NCBI RefSeq assembly: GCF_000724085.1
Contig: NZ_CCDL010000002.1
Location: 682,001-746,000, forward strand
Length of the DNA: 64,000 nucleotides
Source of the DNA: Oceanobacillus manasiensis
GTDB lineage: Bacteria; Bacillota; Bacilli; Bacillales; Amphibacillaceae
Direction: 5' to 3'
Shown here: in pieces, positions 34,175 through 43,713 of the stretch
How positions within the stretch are numbered: position 1 is the stretch's first letter
How the letters are laid out: each line of letters opens with the position of its first letter
Made by a program: the position numbers and the translations under genes
Notes under the pieces: generated by a model
Database searches by the model: none
What the model was told of the DNA's origin: nothing
What the model saw: the letters and a program-made list of their open reading frames with translations, nothing else

Positions 34175-34225
34175 AATTATAAATAATAGCTAATTATTTA
34201 TAATTCTTTTTAATGAATTCGACAA
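34175..34225 (-). promoter_or_regulatory. divIVA promoter with Spo0A-like box and inverted repeat
   Basis: Minus strand TTGTCG (34220-34225), 17 bases, TATAAA (34197-34202). The -35 contains TGTCGAA (34218-34224), the Spo0A-box core. A perfect 12-base inverted repeat AATTATAAATAA / TTATTTATAATT (34175-34205) covers the -10. The promoter is a good sigma-A fit; Spo0A binding is inference. Confidence 0.5.
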
Positions 34226-34255
34226 AAATCGGTTAATTCCTGCATACGTATGACT

Positions 34256-35032
34256 TTATTTTAGCACAGCAATCGTGATTTTCAACTTATCTTTTTTTGT
34301 TGTGCCGTTTATGGCAGTTAGTTTACTTCTCCCCTTTCCTCTAAGAGACAACAAATCTCCTGCCTGAAGACCATACTTTCCATCTTCTACTATTTTGTAA
34401 TTTACTTTTACTTGCTGTTTTGCTATGTAAGCCGAAGCATCTTTTCTCGACAAATGATAAATCTCTTTTAATACCGTATCTAATCTTAGAGAAGAGACCG
34501 TTTTATCAAAAAAATCCCATTGCTGTGTAGTTTTCAACCCTTCAGATAATGATTTTTTTTCAAGTGAAATCTTAGCTTTTTTAATCGAATTCAAATTTGT
34601 TGTAACAAATGGTGTTATTTCATCAGCCAAAACAAATTGCAAAATCCCATTTTCAACAGCAATATCTCCAAGCTTCTGCCTTTTTATTCCAAGGGATAAA
34701 AAGGCACCCATAACATCACGATGCTCAACTGTGACAAATTTACTTTGATATGTTGCTTGACATAATGTCAGCTGGAAATCTTCTCGGCTTATTTCTTCAT
34801 AATAAGGAGCTATAATGGCACGCCTTCTTTCAGCATGGTCTGTTCCCCCATCTAAGGAAAGCTTTAAATCTGAAGCATCCCCGCCAACTAACATTTGCAC
34901 AATTTGCTGTTCCCTTGGATCAAGAAAATCGGTAAGCTTCGGTTGAAAGTTCCGCTCGACCTGTTCCTTCCATGTAAGCACCTTATCAATAAAGGGTTGT
35001 TCATCCTTTCTGAAATGCTGATATATATCCAT
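34256..35032 (-). CDS. ylmH: S4-domain RNA-binding protein YlmH
   Basis: 258 residues, with an N-terminal RNA-binding-like region and a C-terminal S4 domain (about 180-250, LRLDTVLKEIYHLSRKDASAYI). YlmH homologues (RqcP2-like in B. subtilis) bind stalled 50S subunits and support ribosome quality control; this is family knowledge. A GTG overlaps AGGTGG, so the ATG at 35032 is used. Last of the ylm group before divIVA. Confidence 0.9.
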   Translation of the reverse strand: MDIYQHFRKDEQPFIDKVLTWKEQVERNFQPKLTDFLDPREQQIVQMLVGGDASDLKLSLDGGTDHAERRRAIIAPYYEEISREDFQLTLCQATYQSKFVTVEHRDVMGAFLSLGIKRQKLGDIAVENGILQFVLADEITPFVTTNLNSIKKAKISLEKKSLSEGLKTTQQWDFFDKTVSSLRLDTVLKEIYHLSRKDASAYIAKQQVKVNYKIVEDGKYGLQAGDLLSLRGKGRSKLTAINGTTKKDKLKITIAVLK

Positions 35033-35041
35033 ATGTACCAC

Positions 35042-35308
35042 CTAGAATAAAAACATCCGGAAAAATTCTAATAAACCACTTCTGGCTAAATAGATAACAA
35101 ATATTCCAACGATCGGAGAGAAATCAATCATGCCTATAGATGGTATGAATTTCCTGAATTGTTCTAAATACGGTTCACAAATTTTAGTCAGAAAGCTTCC
35201 AATACTGGACTCTCTTGCACCAGGAAACCACGACATGAAAATATAAACAATCAGGGCAAAACTGTAAACCATTAATGCTGTATCTAATAATTGATATAAC
35301 TGAACCAT
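35042..35308 (-). CDS. ylmG: YggT family membrane protein YlmG
   Basis: 88 residues with two membrane segments (about 5-28 and 62-85), YIFMSWFPGARESSIGSFL between. YlmG proteins affect septum positioning and nucleoid or plastid division in other organisms; a molecular role is not established. Conserved in the sepF-ylmG-ylmH order. Confidence 0.9.
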   Translation of the reverse strand: MVQLYQLLDTALMVYSFALIVYIFMSWFPGARESSIGSFLTKICEPYLEQFRKFIPSIGMIDFSPIVGIFVIYLARSGLLEFFRMFLF

Positions 35309-35312
35309 CTAT

Positions 35313-35759
35313 CTACCATCCCTTTTCAAATTCATTTTCTGAAAATGCTTCTGATATTGTACCAGAAATATTTACGTTATCCGGAGTACAGAGGAAAGTC
35401 TCTGCTCCTAGTTTTTGTATATCACCATTTAAGGCATACACCGTACCGCTCAGAAAATCAACAATTCGTTTTGCTTGCTGGTGATCTACTCGTTGCAAAT
35501 TGATGACAACAGCCCGGCGATTAATAATATTATCAGCGATTTCTTGCGCTTCATTATATGTTCTCGGCTCACACAAAACAACCTTCGAAGAAGCCTGTTG
35601 CATACTAGTAAGACTAACTACATTCTGCTTCTCATTCTGTTTCTTTCCATGCTGTGTTTCTCGTTGTTCTGGTTCCTCATCAACAGGGACATCCACATAT
35701 TCATACTCATATTCTTCGTCCATGGTAAAATAATTTTTTAATTTATTTTTTATACTCAT
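35313..35759 (-). CDS. sepF: Cell-division protein SepF
   Basis: Membrane-associated FtsZ partner that bundles Z-filaments. 148 residues. N-terminal amphipathic membrane anchor (MSIKNKLKNYF), an acidic linker (EEYEYEYVDVP), and the C-terminal SepF core (about 58-145, VVLCEPRTYNEAQEIADNI and VVINLQRVDHQQAKRIVDFLSG). A GTG three codons upstream is embedded in GGGGTG; the ATG at 35759 has proper spacing and is used. Confidence 0.94.
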   Translation of the reverse strand: MSIKNKLKNYFTMDEEYEYEYVDVPVDEEPEQRETQHGKKQNEKQNVVSLTSMQQASSKVVLCEPRTYNEAQEIADNIINRRAVVINLQRVDHQQAKRIVDFLSGTVYALNGDIQKLGAETFLCTPDNVNISGTISEAFSENEFEKGW

Positions 35760-35764
35760 TTTTT

Positions 35765-36436
35765 TCACCCCACTAGTTTGGTTCCGATTCGGATATGTGT
35801 AGCACCTTCTTCAATTGCCAGTTCAAAGTCATTACTCATACCCATTGATAAATAAGCACATGGCGCGCTATCATAACCCTTTTCCTGAACTTCTTTTCTT
35901 AAAGAAGCTAGTCTTTTAAATACTTGACGCAAAGCTTCTTTATCTTCAATATGTGGTGCCATCGTCATGAGGCCAACCACTCGGATTCTTGAAAAATCAC
36001 GCAACTTTCCTATAAAAGTTAATACCTCTTCCGGCATGATTCCATGCTTTGACTCTTCCTTGCTTACATTTACTTGGACAAAGCAATCTATCGTTTTTTC
36101 GGCACGCTTATTAATCTCTTTAGCTAAAGAAAGTCTATCTAGTGAATGAATCACATCAACCTGGTGAATCACTTCCTTAACTTTTCTTGATTGTAAAGTT
36201 CCAATGAAATGCCACTTTACATCGGTTTCTTGAAGCGAATCGTATTTTTCTTGAAAGCCTTCGAGCCGATTTTCTCCTAAATTGCAGATCCCCGCTTGAA
36301 TCGCTTCCTTTGTTCGTTCTATTGTAACATATTTCGTCACTCCGATTAGGGTGATATCCTCCACTAGTCGATTACTTTTTATACAAGCACGTTCTATTTT
36401 GTGATTAATTTCTTCAAGGTTTGCAGCAACTTCCAT
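35765..36436 (-). CDS. ylmE: PLP homeostasis protein (YggS/YlmE family)
   Basis: Binds pyridoxal 5'-phosphate and balances vitamin B6 pools; no known catalysis. 223 residues, TIM-barrel alanine-racemase N-like fold. PLP Lys in LIGVTKYV, GENRLEGFQEKYD, VKWHFIGTLQSRKVK and SMGMSNDFELAIEEGATHIRIG. The open frame runs 15 codons upstream; GGAGGAGAAGG supports the ATG at 36436. Confidence 0.93.
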   Translation of the reverse strand: MEVAANLEEINHKIERACIKSNRLVEDITLIGVTKYVTIERTKEAIQAGICNLGENRLEGFQEKYDSLQETDVKWHFIGTLQSRKVKEVIHQVDVIHSLDRLSLAKEINKRAEKTIDCFVQVNVSKEESKHGIMPEEVLTFIGKLRDFSRIRVVGLMTMAPHIEDKEALRQVFKRLASLRKEVQEKGYDSAPCAYLSMGMSNDFELAIEEGATHIRIGTKLVG

Positions 36437-36464
36437 GCTTATCCCTTCTCCTCCTTCACCTGAG

Positions 36465-37274
36465 CTAATCGGAAAAGCCAATAAATCCTAGCATCCTTCC
36501 AGTTTTCCCGTTATCCCTCCGATGAGAGAAAAACAGCTCCCTGTCCTCAAAAGTGCAGTAATTAGATACACCTATATTATTACGTAATACCCCAGATTGT
36601 AAAAGAATATCCTTATTTAGTTGCTTTAAATCAAGATTATAGCGACCATTTTGCTGTGCAGTTACACTATTCGAATGGAATTCTTCGGCTATATGGGTTA
36701 TTACCTGCTCGTCCACCTCATAATGTGTCTTAGAAATACACGGACCGATCGTAACTAGTATATCAGAGGCGGTGCTTCCGAGACTGCGAAATCTATTGAT
36801 CATTTGCTCCGCAATTCCATGAACCGTTCCTTTCCAACCAGCATGTGCAACTCCTAATAATTGTTGCTTTGGATCTAAAAAAAATAGTGGAACACAATCT
36901 GCAAAGAAGGCTGAGCAAAGTATACCTTTCTCTGTCGTTATAATTCCATCTATATTAGGTAGCGAAGTTGTATGACTGGTTGCACCGCTTCCTTTATCAT
37001 CATTTGTGACAATTTTAATATTTGTGCCATGAATTTGTTCCCCACCAACCCAGTTTGATAGGGGAAAAGAAAGCAGTTCTGCTAGTTGTTCTCTATTTTT
37101 TATAACGTTATATTGGTCATCTTGAACGTGTAGTCCCATATTTAGGCTCTGATAAGGTGGCTTACTGAATCCACCTACGCTTGTAGAAAACCCGACTGTC
37201 AATGATGGCAACAGATTTTCCCATTTTTTAATACTCAGATAAGAAGCATGCTTCCTGACAAATGGTTCACTCAT
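36465..37274 (-). CDS. pgeF: Peptidoglycan editing factor / purine nucleoside phosphorylase PgeF (YlmD)
   Basis: YfiH/DUF152 family, zinc-dependent purine nucleoside phosphorylase and adenosine deaminase; in E. coli it edits misassembled wall precursors. 269 residues. Zinc/catalytic motifs: GGEQIHGTN, FADCVPLFFLD (Cys) and VAHAGWKGTVHGIAE (His). GGGGGAGG lies before the ATG at 37274. In the ylmC-pgeF-ylmE-sepF run. Confidence 0.92.
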   Translation of the reverse strand: MSEPFVRKHASYLSIKKWENLLPSLTVGFSTSVGGFSKPPYQSLNMGLHVQDDQYNVIKNREQLAELLSFPLSNWVGGEQIHGTNIKIVTNDDKGSGATSHTTSLPNIDGIITTEKGILCSAFFADCVPLFFLDPKQQLLGVAHAGWKGTVHGIAEQMINRFRSLGSTASDILVTIGPCISKTHYEVDEQVITHIAEEFHSNSVTAQQNGRYNLDLKQLNKDILLQSGVLRNNIGVSNYCTFEDRELFFSHRRDNGKTGRMLGFIGFSD

Positions 37275-37325
37275 GTTTTTACCTCCCCCATGTTCTTGCA
37301 CCATTTTACCACATTTCTTATCTTT

Positions 37326-37607
37326 TCAACCGTTATGACCTGTAATAAAGTTACTCGAATATAGTTTTGGTTCTCCAACATTTTTAACCAATATAACGTC
37401 TGAACCAATTCTTACAATTTGATCCCAATGAATTACCAATTCATCTGATTTCCCAAAAAAACCGCCTTTTTTATCTTTTATCGTAAGTACAATTGCTACA
37501 ATTTTCCCCTTATCTGTATCAATTTCAAGGTCTGTTATATGTCCAAGCCTTTTGCCGTCATCCACAATAATAACCTCTTTAACTTGTAACTCTGATAGCT
37601 TCATCAT
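37326..37607 (-). CDS. ylmC: PRC-barrel protein YlmC/YmxH
   Basis: 93-residue PRC-barrel: KLSELQVKEVI...DDGKRLGHITDLEIDTDKGKI. YlmC/YmxH proteins sit between sigG and pgeF and are expressed in sporulating cells of B. subtilis; the molecular function is unknown. Three ATGs lie near the site; the one at 37607 has the best distance from GGGGGA. Confidence 0.85.
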   Translation of the reverse strand: MMKLSELQVKEVIIVDDGKRLGHITDLEIDTDKGKIVAIVLTIKDKKGGFFGKSDELVIHWDQIVRIGSDVILVKNVGEPKLYSSNFITGHNG

Positions 37608-37701
37608 TTTCATTCCCCCTATTTATTCTAAATATATGCAATAAATCAAGGACACTTTCACAGTAATTTAAATTAAGAACAGAAGCGGATATAACTATAT
37701 T

Positions 37702-37733
37702 AAAAAGCGCCTACTTATAGCATAGGCGCTTTT
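37702..37733. terminator. Terminator after sigG
   Basis: Stem AAAAGCGCCTA / TAGGCGCTTTTT (loop TGCTATAAG on the minus strand), followed by TTTTTAA. It starts three bases after the sigG stop codon and separates sigG from ylmC. Confidence 0.85.
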
Positions 37734-37735
37734 AT

Positions 37736-38518
37736 TTATTCAAACATCTGTTTATTCATTTGTTTAATTGCTGCTTTTTCAAGCCGTGAAACTTGAGCTT
37801 GTGAGATGCCAATTTCATCTGCAACCTCCATTTGGGTCTTTCCTTGAAAAAATCGCTTATTCAGTATCATCTTCTCCCGTTCATTCAATTGATGCATTCC
37901 TTCTTTTAATGACAGTTTATCAAGCCACGTTGAATCCTTGTCCTTGTCATCACTAATCTGATCCATAACAAAGATGGGGTCCCCACCATCATTATATATA
38001 GGCTCAAAGAGGGATACAGGATCTTGAATAGCATCCATAGCAAACACAATATCGGAATGCGGAACACCCATTTCTTCAGCTATTTCCATAGGTGTCGGTT
38101 CCTTAGAAGTTTTGTTTATTAATTTTTCTCTAACCTGTAATGCCTTGTAAGCTATATCACGTAAAGATCTGGAAACCCTTATTGGGTTATTATCTCGGAG
38201 ATATCTTCTAATTTCTCCAATAATCATTGGAACAGCATACGTCGAAAATCTTACATTATGAGATAAATCAAAGTTATCAATGGATTTCATTAAGCCAATG
38301 CAGCCGACCTGAAACAAATCATCAACATATTCGCCGCGATTATTAAATCGCTGAATAACACTCAGTACAAGTCGTAAATTTCCATTGACCAATTGTTCTC
38401 TGGCAGAAATGTCATCCTCCTGCTGCATCTTTATAAATAATTTTTTCATTTCGTCATTTTTTAATACGGGCAATTTCGATGTATCAACACCACATATTTC
38501 AACTTTATGTCTAGTCAC
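37736..38518 (-). CDS. sigG: Forespore sigma factor G
   Basis: Late forespore-specific sigma factor. 260 residues. Opens with MTRHKVEICGVDTSKLPVL, the signature N-terminus that is bound by anti-sigma factors; region 2 with RFNNRGEYVDDLFQVGCIGLMKSIDNFDL, region 3 LRDIAYKALQVREKL, and region 4 with a helix-turn-helix EVADEIGISQAQVSRLEKAAIKQM. Start is GTG. Downstream of a sigma-F-type promoter, which explains forespore timing. Confidence 0.96.
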   Translation of the reverse strand: MTRHKVEICGVDTSKLPVLKNDEMKKLFIKMQQEDDISAREQLVNGNLRLVLSVIQRFNNRGEYVDDLFQVGCIGLMKSIDNFDLSHNVRFSTYAVPMIIGEIRRYLRDNNPIRVSRSLRDIAYKALQVREKLINKTSKEPTPMEIAEEMGVPHSDIVFAMDAIQDPVSLFEPIYNDGGDPIFVMDQISDDKDKDSTWLDKLSLKEGMHQLNEREKMILNKRFFQGKTQMEVADEIGISQAQVSRLEKAAIKQMNKQMFE

Positions 38519-38557
38519 TACAATTCAACCCTCCCTGATGGTGATGCTGTTCAAGGA

Positions 38558-38587
38558 CAGTTTCTCCACCTGGAGGGCTTTTTATGC
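38558..38587 (-). promoter_or_regulatory. Sigma-F promoter of sigG
   Basis: Minus strand GCATA (38583-38587), 15 bases, GGAGAAACTG (38558-38567), fitting the sigma-F consensus GYATA-N15/16-GGNNANANTR at every fixed position. Transcription would begin about 33 bases before the sigG start. B. subtilis sigG is known to be sigma-F dependent. Confidence 0.75.
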
Positions 38588-38642
38588 AGTGAGGTCATTG
38601 ACTTACCAGTTTAAAATGGGGTTGAATCTTAGAGTGATAAGG

Positions 38643-39362
38643 CTAGACCATTTTATTAAATTCTTTTTTCAGACGACGAATGATTTTTTTCTCCAGTCTG
38701 GATATATAAGACTGTGAAATACCTAACATATCAGCTACATCTTTTTGTGTTTTTTCCTCTTGACCAATTAAGCCAAATCTTAGTTCCATGATTTGTTTTT
38801 CTCGATCATTTAATTGGGAAAGAGCACTTTTTAAAAGGCTTTTATCTACATTTGATTCAAGATTTTTGGTGATAATATCATCATCTGTGCCTAATACGTC
38901 AGATAAAAGTAACTCATTTCCATCCCAATCAATATTCAAAGGCTCGTCAAAGGAAATTTCAGATTTAAGTTTATTATTCCTTCTAAGATACATAAGGATT
39001 TCATTTTCTATACACCTTGAAGCGTAAGTAGCTAACTTGATTTGTTTTTCAGGATTAAATGTATTGACAGCCTTTATTAAACCAATTGTTCCTATACTAA
39101 TTAAATCTTCTATATTTATACCCGTATTTTCAAACTTCCGGGCAATATATACTACAAGCCGAAGATTTCGCTCTATCAGAACCGCTCTTGCTGCTTTATC
39201 CCCTTTAGGAAGTAAAATTAAAAGTTCTTGTTCCTCTTGTTTGGATAGTGGTGGCGGAAGAGCTTCACTTCCACCAATATAATAAATTTCATCTGATTTA
39301 ATTCCTAATTTAATGAGTAGCTTATACCACCACAGACGCAGACGTAGTTTAACAGATTTCAA
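38643..39362 (-). CDS. sigE: Mother-cell sigma factor E precursor
   Basis: Inactive pro-sigma-E; SpoIIGA removes the N-terminal pro-sequence (about the first 27-29 residues, ending near YYIGGSE). 239 residues. Pro-sequence has amphipathic [12 protein letters not shown]; regions 2 and 4 intact ([34 protein letters not shown]; helix-turn-helix [20 protein letters not shown]). Start is TTG after GGGGAG. Directly follows spoIIGA (16-base gap), as in all Bacillus. Confidence 0.96.
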   Translation of the reverse strand: MKSVKLRLRLWWYKLLIKLGIKSDEIYYIGGSEALPPPLSKQEEQELLILLPKGDKAARAVLIERNLRLVVYIARKFENTGINIEDLISIGTIGLIKAVNTFNPEKQIKLATYASRCIENEILMYLRRNNKLKSEISFDEPLNIDWDGNELLLSDVLGTDDDIITKNLESNVDKSLLKSALSQLNDREKQIMELRFGLIGQEEKTQKDVADMLGISQSYISRLEKKIIRRLKKEFNKMV

Positions 39363-39378
39363 TTTTAATCTCCCCTTT

Positions 39379-40299
39379 TTATGCAGAACTAATAGCTGCT
39401 AGTTTTATAATTTGTGGATGTAACAGACAATGGTAACTTCCATCCCTCACCAACTCTGCAAACTGGATTCCAATTAAGACATTTGATGTTACTAACTTTT
39501 GATCACCATAATATACCATTAGCTTTTCCGGTCTTACTGTAAAGAGAAATTCACTTTTTCCTTGCACCCCTTGATATGGAACAATTTGAATAAATCTCTC
39601 CCAGGTAGTTGGGAGTTGCTCAAAATCCAGACTCTCATAAGATGATTTAAGTAAATGCCAATCTTTTTCAGTAAACCAATTCTTAAGAAAGCTTTCATCA
39701 CATATGACTACCGGCCTTTTGGTAATTGGATCAGTCAACTGATTTCCGCTATCAATGTATCCTTGAGTAGAAAGGGATTCGTTGTTTAACTGAATTGTCA
39801 CCATACATAATTGATCATAACGAATTTTTTCAGCGGCATGCTTGTCCATTCGATTCTTTGTAAACAACCAAATAATTGGAAATCCGATAACAACAAACAC
39901 CCAACTAACAGGGTCTCCATAGCCTCCATTAAACGTGAGAACACTGCTACCAGAGATGGTTACAGGATTCTGAATGACAAAATGTACGGCTAGTAATCCA
40001 CCACCTATAGAAAAGGTAGAGAAATAGAAAATTAAAAGCAATTTCAAAGTACGATAAATGGACTTAAACCCGAAGGTACTCCATATAATAAACACGGAAT
40101 ACAAAACTTTCCCAAACACCCCTACAAAAAATGATTCAGGAAAATAAAACGTTATAGGCACCAATAGAGATGCTATGAATGCTCCAATAAGAATCCTCCA
40201 TTTTTTGGTTGCTTCTCTGCAGAGAGCTTGTGTTAATAGGAGTAACATTGCATCAAGCAGGAAGTTCAACATCCAGACAGCATCTAAATAAATGATCAA
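39379..40299 (-). CDS. spoIIGA: Sporulation sigma-E processing aspartic protease SpoIIGA
   Basis: Septal membrane protease that processes pro-sigma-E after the SpoIIR signal. 306 residues: five membrane helices in the first half (to about 150) and a cytosolic aspartic protease half with Asp183 in [12 protein letters not shown] start with GGAAG 8 bases before; no ATG fits. In B. subtilis the promoter is Spo0A-activated. Confidence 0.94.
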   Translation of the reverse strand: MIIYLDAVWMLNFLLDAMLLLLTQALCREATKKWRILIGAFIASLLVPITFYFPESFFVGVFGKVLYSVFIIWSTFGFKSIYRTLKLLLIFYFSTFSIGGGLLAVHFVIQNPVTISGSSVLTFNGGYGDPVSWVFVVIGFPIIWLFTKNRMDKHAAEKIRYDQLCMVTIQLNNESLSTQGYIDSGNQLTDPITKRPVVICDESFLKNWFTEKDWHLLKSSYESLDFEQLPTTWERFIQIVPYQGVQGKSEFLFTVRPEKLMVYYGDQKLVTSNVLIGIQFAELVRDGSYHCLLHPQIIKLAAISSA

Positions 40300-40919
40300 A
40301 ACAGTACTTCCTTTCAGCTGGAGAATAAATAAGATAGAACTTCAAACAGCAGATGTTTTCTCCTAAAAAGATTGTTGGTTAAGCAATTTGATTTTCACTT
40401 GTAGTTTAATCACCCTCAAATCCATCTCATAAGTATATAGAAGGTTTGGGCAGTTTCATGCAAATTAAAAAGTATGGTAGGTAGGAGTATTTAGATAGTA
40501 ATGAAAGTATACCGAAGCAAGAAAGCAAAGTCTGTCATTTTTTGTATGCGTAAAGGGGCTAATTTAAACTAGTTATCAAAGAATATGTCATCCTGAAATA
40601 AGTTAGTAGGAAATTAAATAAAAATGTTGTTTGTCAGGAAAAGAAAGTCCAGGAGTAGTAGTTGGTTCTAGCGCCTCATAGTTATTTAGACAAATTTAGC
40701 GAATGGAAGAAACCAACTGAAAAAGTGGTATGGAGAGAAAATGATAAATTGATCTAATAAAGATTTTTGTGCCTAAGCTCTAGTTAATCAAATCAGTAAG
40801 TTTGCTTGAACGTAAAGTAAATGTGGGTGTCGACTAATTGCTAGATGCCAGAGTTAGATCTCATTCTTTTAGTTTGTTATTATTTTTAGTGTTGATCTAA
40901 AATTGCCTAAAATAGCAAT
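40300..40919. other. Non-coding gap between spoIIGA and ftsZ
   Basis: About 620 bases with no credible gene on either strand. It includes a possible sigma-A promoter for spoIIGA on the minus strand, TTGCAT (40458-40463), 18 bases, TATATA (40434-40439), and one TGTCGAC that matches the Spo0A box at six of seven bases (near 40829), too far to place with confidence. In B. subtilis protease genes occupy this interval. Confidence 0.4.
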
Positions 40920-40950
40920 AAAAAAATGAACCCTGAATAACAGGGTTCAT
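40920..40950 (-). terminator. Terminator after ftsZ
   Basis: Ten-base perfect stem ATGAACCCTG / CAGGGTTCAT, loop TTATT on the minus strand, then TTTTTTATT. Starts 15 bases after the ftsZ stop. Confidence 0.9.
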
Positions 40951-40965
40951 TTTCACCACCCGAAT

Positions 40966-42108
40966 TTAACGGTTGCGGTTTCGATTTCTTAAGAACGTTG
41001 GAATATCCAATGTATCTTCTTCTTGCTTTGTACTGCGTGGTTGAGAGTTTTCTCTAGCTGGAGCCTCATCATTTGCACGAGTAGCTGCATGTTGATTATG
41101 GTTAATTACAGGGCGCTGTGTCTGTTGTTTAGGTTGCTTTTCTGCTTTTTGTACAGCCTCATCAAAACCTGTAGCAATTACCGTAACAACAATTTCGTCC
41201 TTAAGGTCTTCATTAATTACTGAACCGAAGATTACGTTAACTTCATTATCAGCCGCTGAAGTAACAAGGTCAGCAGCTTCTTGGACCTCATACAAGCTTA
41301 AGTTTGTTCCACCTGTAATATTCATTAGTATTCCGTGTGCCCCATCAATTGAAGTTTCAAGCAATGGAGATGAAATTGCTTTTTTAGCAGCTTCAGTTGC
41401 ACGTGTTTCACCTGTCGCTACACCAATCCCCATAAGAGCAGATCCTTTATCAAACATAATTGTTTTAACGTCGGCAAAGTCGACATTAATTAAGCCAGGT
41501 TTAGCAATTAGGTCAGAAATACCTTGCACACCTTGTCTTAAAACATTGTCAGCCTCACGGAAGGCTTCAAGCATAGGCGTATTTTTATCAACGATTTCTA
41601 GCAATCTGTCATTTGGTATTACAATAAGGGTGTCAACACTAGATTTTAGTGCCTCGATCCCAGAAATTGCTTGGGTAGAACGCCTTCTACCTTCAAAAGA
41701 GAAGGGTCTCGTTACGACACCAACAGTTAATGCACCAAGGTCTTTAGCAATTTGTGCGATAACCGGTGCAGCACCTGTACCTGTGCCACCACCCATTCCC
41801 GCTGTAACGAAGATCATGTCCGCTCCTTGAAGTACTTCTTCTAATTGTTCTTTGCTTTCTTCAGCAGCTTTTTTTCCTACTTCAGGGTTTGCTCCGGCTC
41901 CAAGGCCACGGGTAAGCTTGCCACCAATCTGAATTTTAACTTCAGCCTTTGAAAGATTCAGTGCTTGAGCGTCTGTATTTACAGCGATAAACTCTACACC
42001 TTCCACTCCATGTTCTATCATACGGTTAACAGCATTGTTTCCGCCACCGCCAACGCCGATTACTTTAATTGTTGCTAACTCTTCCATATTTGTATCAAAC
42101 TCTAACAT
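40966..42108 (-). CDS. ftsZ: Cell-division GTPase FtsZ
   Basis: Tubulin-like GTPase that forms the Z-ring. 380 residues. GTP-binding [10 protein letters not shown], the synergy loop [11 protein letters not shown], and a flexible linker ending in the conserved C-terminal peptide [16 protein letters not shown], which binds FtsA and SepF. GGAGGAACGGAAT precedes the ATG. Follows ftsA after a 141-base spacer. Confidence 0.97.
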   Translation of the reverse strand: MLEFDTNMEELATIKVIGVGGGGNNAVNRMIEHGVEGVEFIAVNTDAQALNLSKAEVKIQIGGKLTRGLGAGANPEVGKKAAEESKEQLEEVLQGADMIFVTAGMGGGTGTGAAPVIAQIAKDLGALTVGVVTRPFSFEGRRRSTQAISGIEALKSSVDTLIVIPNDRLLEIVDKNTPMLEAFREADNVLRQGVQGISDLIAKPGLINVDFADVKTIMFDKGSALMGIGVATGETRATEAAKKAISSPLLETSIDGAHGILMNITGGTNLSLYEVQEAADLVTSAADNEVNVIFGSVINEDLKDEIVVTVIATGFDEAVQKAEKQPKQQTQRPVINHNQHAATRANDEAPARENSQPRSTKQEEDTLDIPTFLRNRNRNR

Positions 42109-42249
42109 ATTCCGTTCCTCCTATATGCAAATTACATGTACTCCAGAAGCTCACTTGCCCTATATGTAAGGGGTTCGTTCCAATCTATTGTTTAGATCCA
42201 AACGATCATCGAATTCTACCATATCTCAATGTTAATAAAAATTATTACA

Positions 42250-43530
42250 TCAATCAAAGAAATTCTTGAACAAGTTTGCTATACTAGAATCCTTTTTCTT
42301 TTTTTCTTTCGTTTCATTGTATTGAGTTTGCTTTTTAGTTCTTTTTGGCCTTTCATCTTGGTCAGGCACAATAACAGAAGGAAATAACTCTTTTCCCTGT
42401 ATTTTCGCATTTCGGTATGCAAATTGCAAGATTCCTACTCCTGCGGTAAATTGCGGTTCCCGAACACCTATGTAATCAGGAATTGCTATTCGGACACTTG
42501 TATGGAACATATCCTGGGCTAACTCTAGCACACCAGGCATTGTCACTGTACCTCCTGTTAATACAAAACCACCAGGCAATTCGCCATAGCCTAATTTTCT
42601 AATTTCACGTTCTGCAAAAGCGTAAATTTCTTCTAATCTAGCTTCGATCATATCAGAGATTTGTAACTGGTTATACGTCTGCTTGGAATTACTACCTATA
42701 ACAGACACCTCGAAGGTCTCTTCTTCCTGTGCGTTATTATAGAAAGCATGTCCATAATTACGTTTTACATCTTCAGCTTCCTCGGAAGTTGTCCGCATAC
42801 CTATAGAGAGGTCCTTCGTAATATTGTCTCCTCCTAAAGGTATAACGCTGGTTGCAGTAAGATGATCATTTTCAAAAACAGAAACTGTCGAACAGCCGCC
42901 ACCAATATTAATTAGCGCTACGCCCATATTCATTTCATCTTTTGATAAGGCTACTGTCCCAGCAGCTAAAGGCTGCAAGCAAATATCTGCAATTTGCAGG
43001 TTGGCTCGCTCTACACATTTTAAAATATTGTGGAGTACGGTTTTTGAACATGTAATAATGGTACCTTCCATCTCTAATCGTACACCGATCATCCCACGTG
43101 GGTCTGTTATTTCATCAAGCCCATCGACAATAAACTGCTTAGGAATGACATCAATAATTTCTCTTTCAGGTGGGATAGATATAACCTGTGCACCATCGAT
43201 CACACGATTAATATCCTCATCACCAATCTCTCTGTCTTCACTTTGGACTGCCACCACACCATGGCAAGGCTGTAATTGAATATGATTGCCGTTTATCCCT
43301 ACAACAACACGGTCAATTTGCATTCCAACCATCCGTTCAGCTTGCTCCACAGCATTACGTATGGACTGAACTGTCTGGTCAATGTCCACTATGGCACCTT
43401 TTTTCATACCATTAGACTTTGCAGACCCTACTCCAATAATGTTTAATGAGTCATTTAATACTTCTCCAATAATTACTTTGATTTTTGTAGTACCTATATC
43501 TAGGCTAACTAATATATCACTGTTGTTCAA
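42250..43530 (-). CDS. ftsA: Cell-division protein FtsA
   Basis: Actin-like ATPase that tethers FtsZ to the membrane. 426 residues. ATPase motifs SLDIGTTKIKVIIGE, the 1C domain (replacing actin subdomain 1B), phosphate-2 motif LINIGGGCSTVSVF, adenosine motif PGGFVLTGGTVTMPG, and a C-terminal amphipathic helix (SIANLFKNFFD) for membrane attachment. TTG at 43530 is chosen: GGGGGTG is 8 bases before and the protein then starts MNNSDILVSLDIG like B. subtilis. Confidence 0.95.
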   Translation of the reverse strand: MNNSDILVSLDIGTTKIKVIIGEVLNDSLNIIGVGSAKSNGMKKGAIVDIDQTVQSIRNAVEQAERMVGMQIDRVVVGINGNHIQLQPCHGVVAVQSEDREIGDEDINRVIDGAQVISIPPEREIIDVIPKQFIVDGLDEITDPRGMIGVRLEMEGTIITCSKTVLHNILKCVERANLQIADICLQPLAAGTVALSKDEMNMGVALINIGGGCSTVSVFENDHLTATSVIPLGGDNITKDLSIGMRTTSEEAEDVKRNYGHAFYNNAQEEETFEVSVIGSNSKQTYNQLQISDMIEARLEEIYAFAEREIRKLGYGELPGGFVLTGGTVTMPGVLELAQDMFHTSVRIAIPDYIGVREPQFTAGVGILQFAYRNAKIQGKELFPSVIVPDQDERPKRTKKQTQYNETKEKKKKDSSIANLFKNFFD

Positions 43531-43650
43531 AAGTAAGGCACCCCCTAAATTCAGCAATCTTCATCTGTTTTTTTTATATAGTATCCTAAATTTCTATCTG
43601 ATAACATATCATTTTATAGTAATATACTAGAAAAAGAAATATATTATAGG

Positions 43651-43679
43651 TAATTCCACAAGAAATAGCTGATTCCTTT
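43651..43679 (-). promoter_or_regulatory. Sigma-H-like promoter for ftsAZ
   Basis: Minus strand AAAGGAATC (43671-43679), 11 bases, GTGGAATTA (43651-43659). It fits RNAGGAWWW-N11/12-RNNGAATWW except one -35 base. B. subtilis ftsAZ has a sigma-H promoter that is used at entry to sporulation. Confidence 0.6.
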
Positions 43680-43713
43680 ATTTTTCTGTTACTTTTTTTA
43701 TATAATATTAGGT

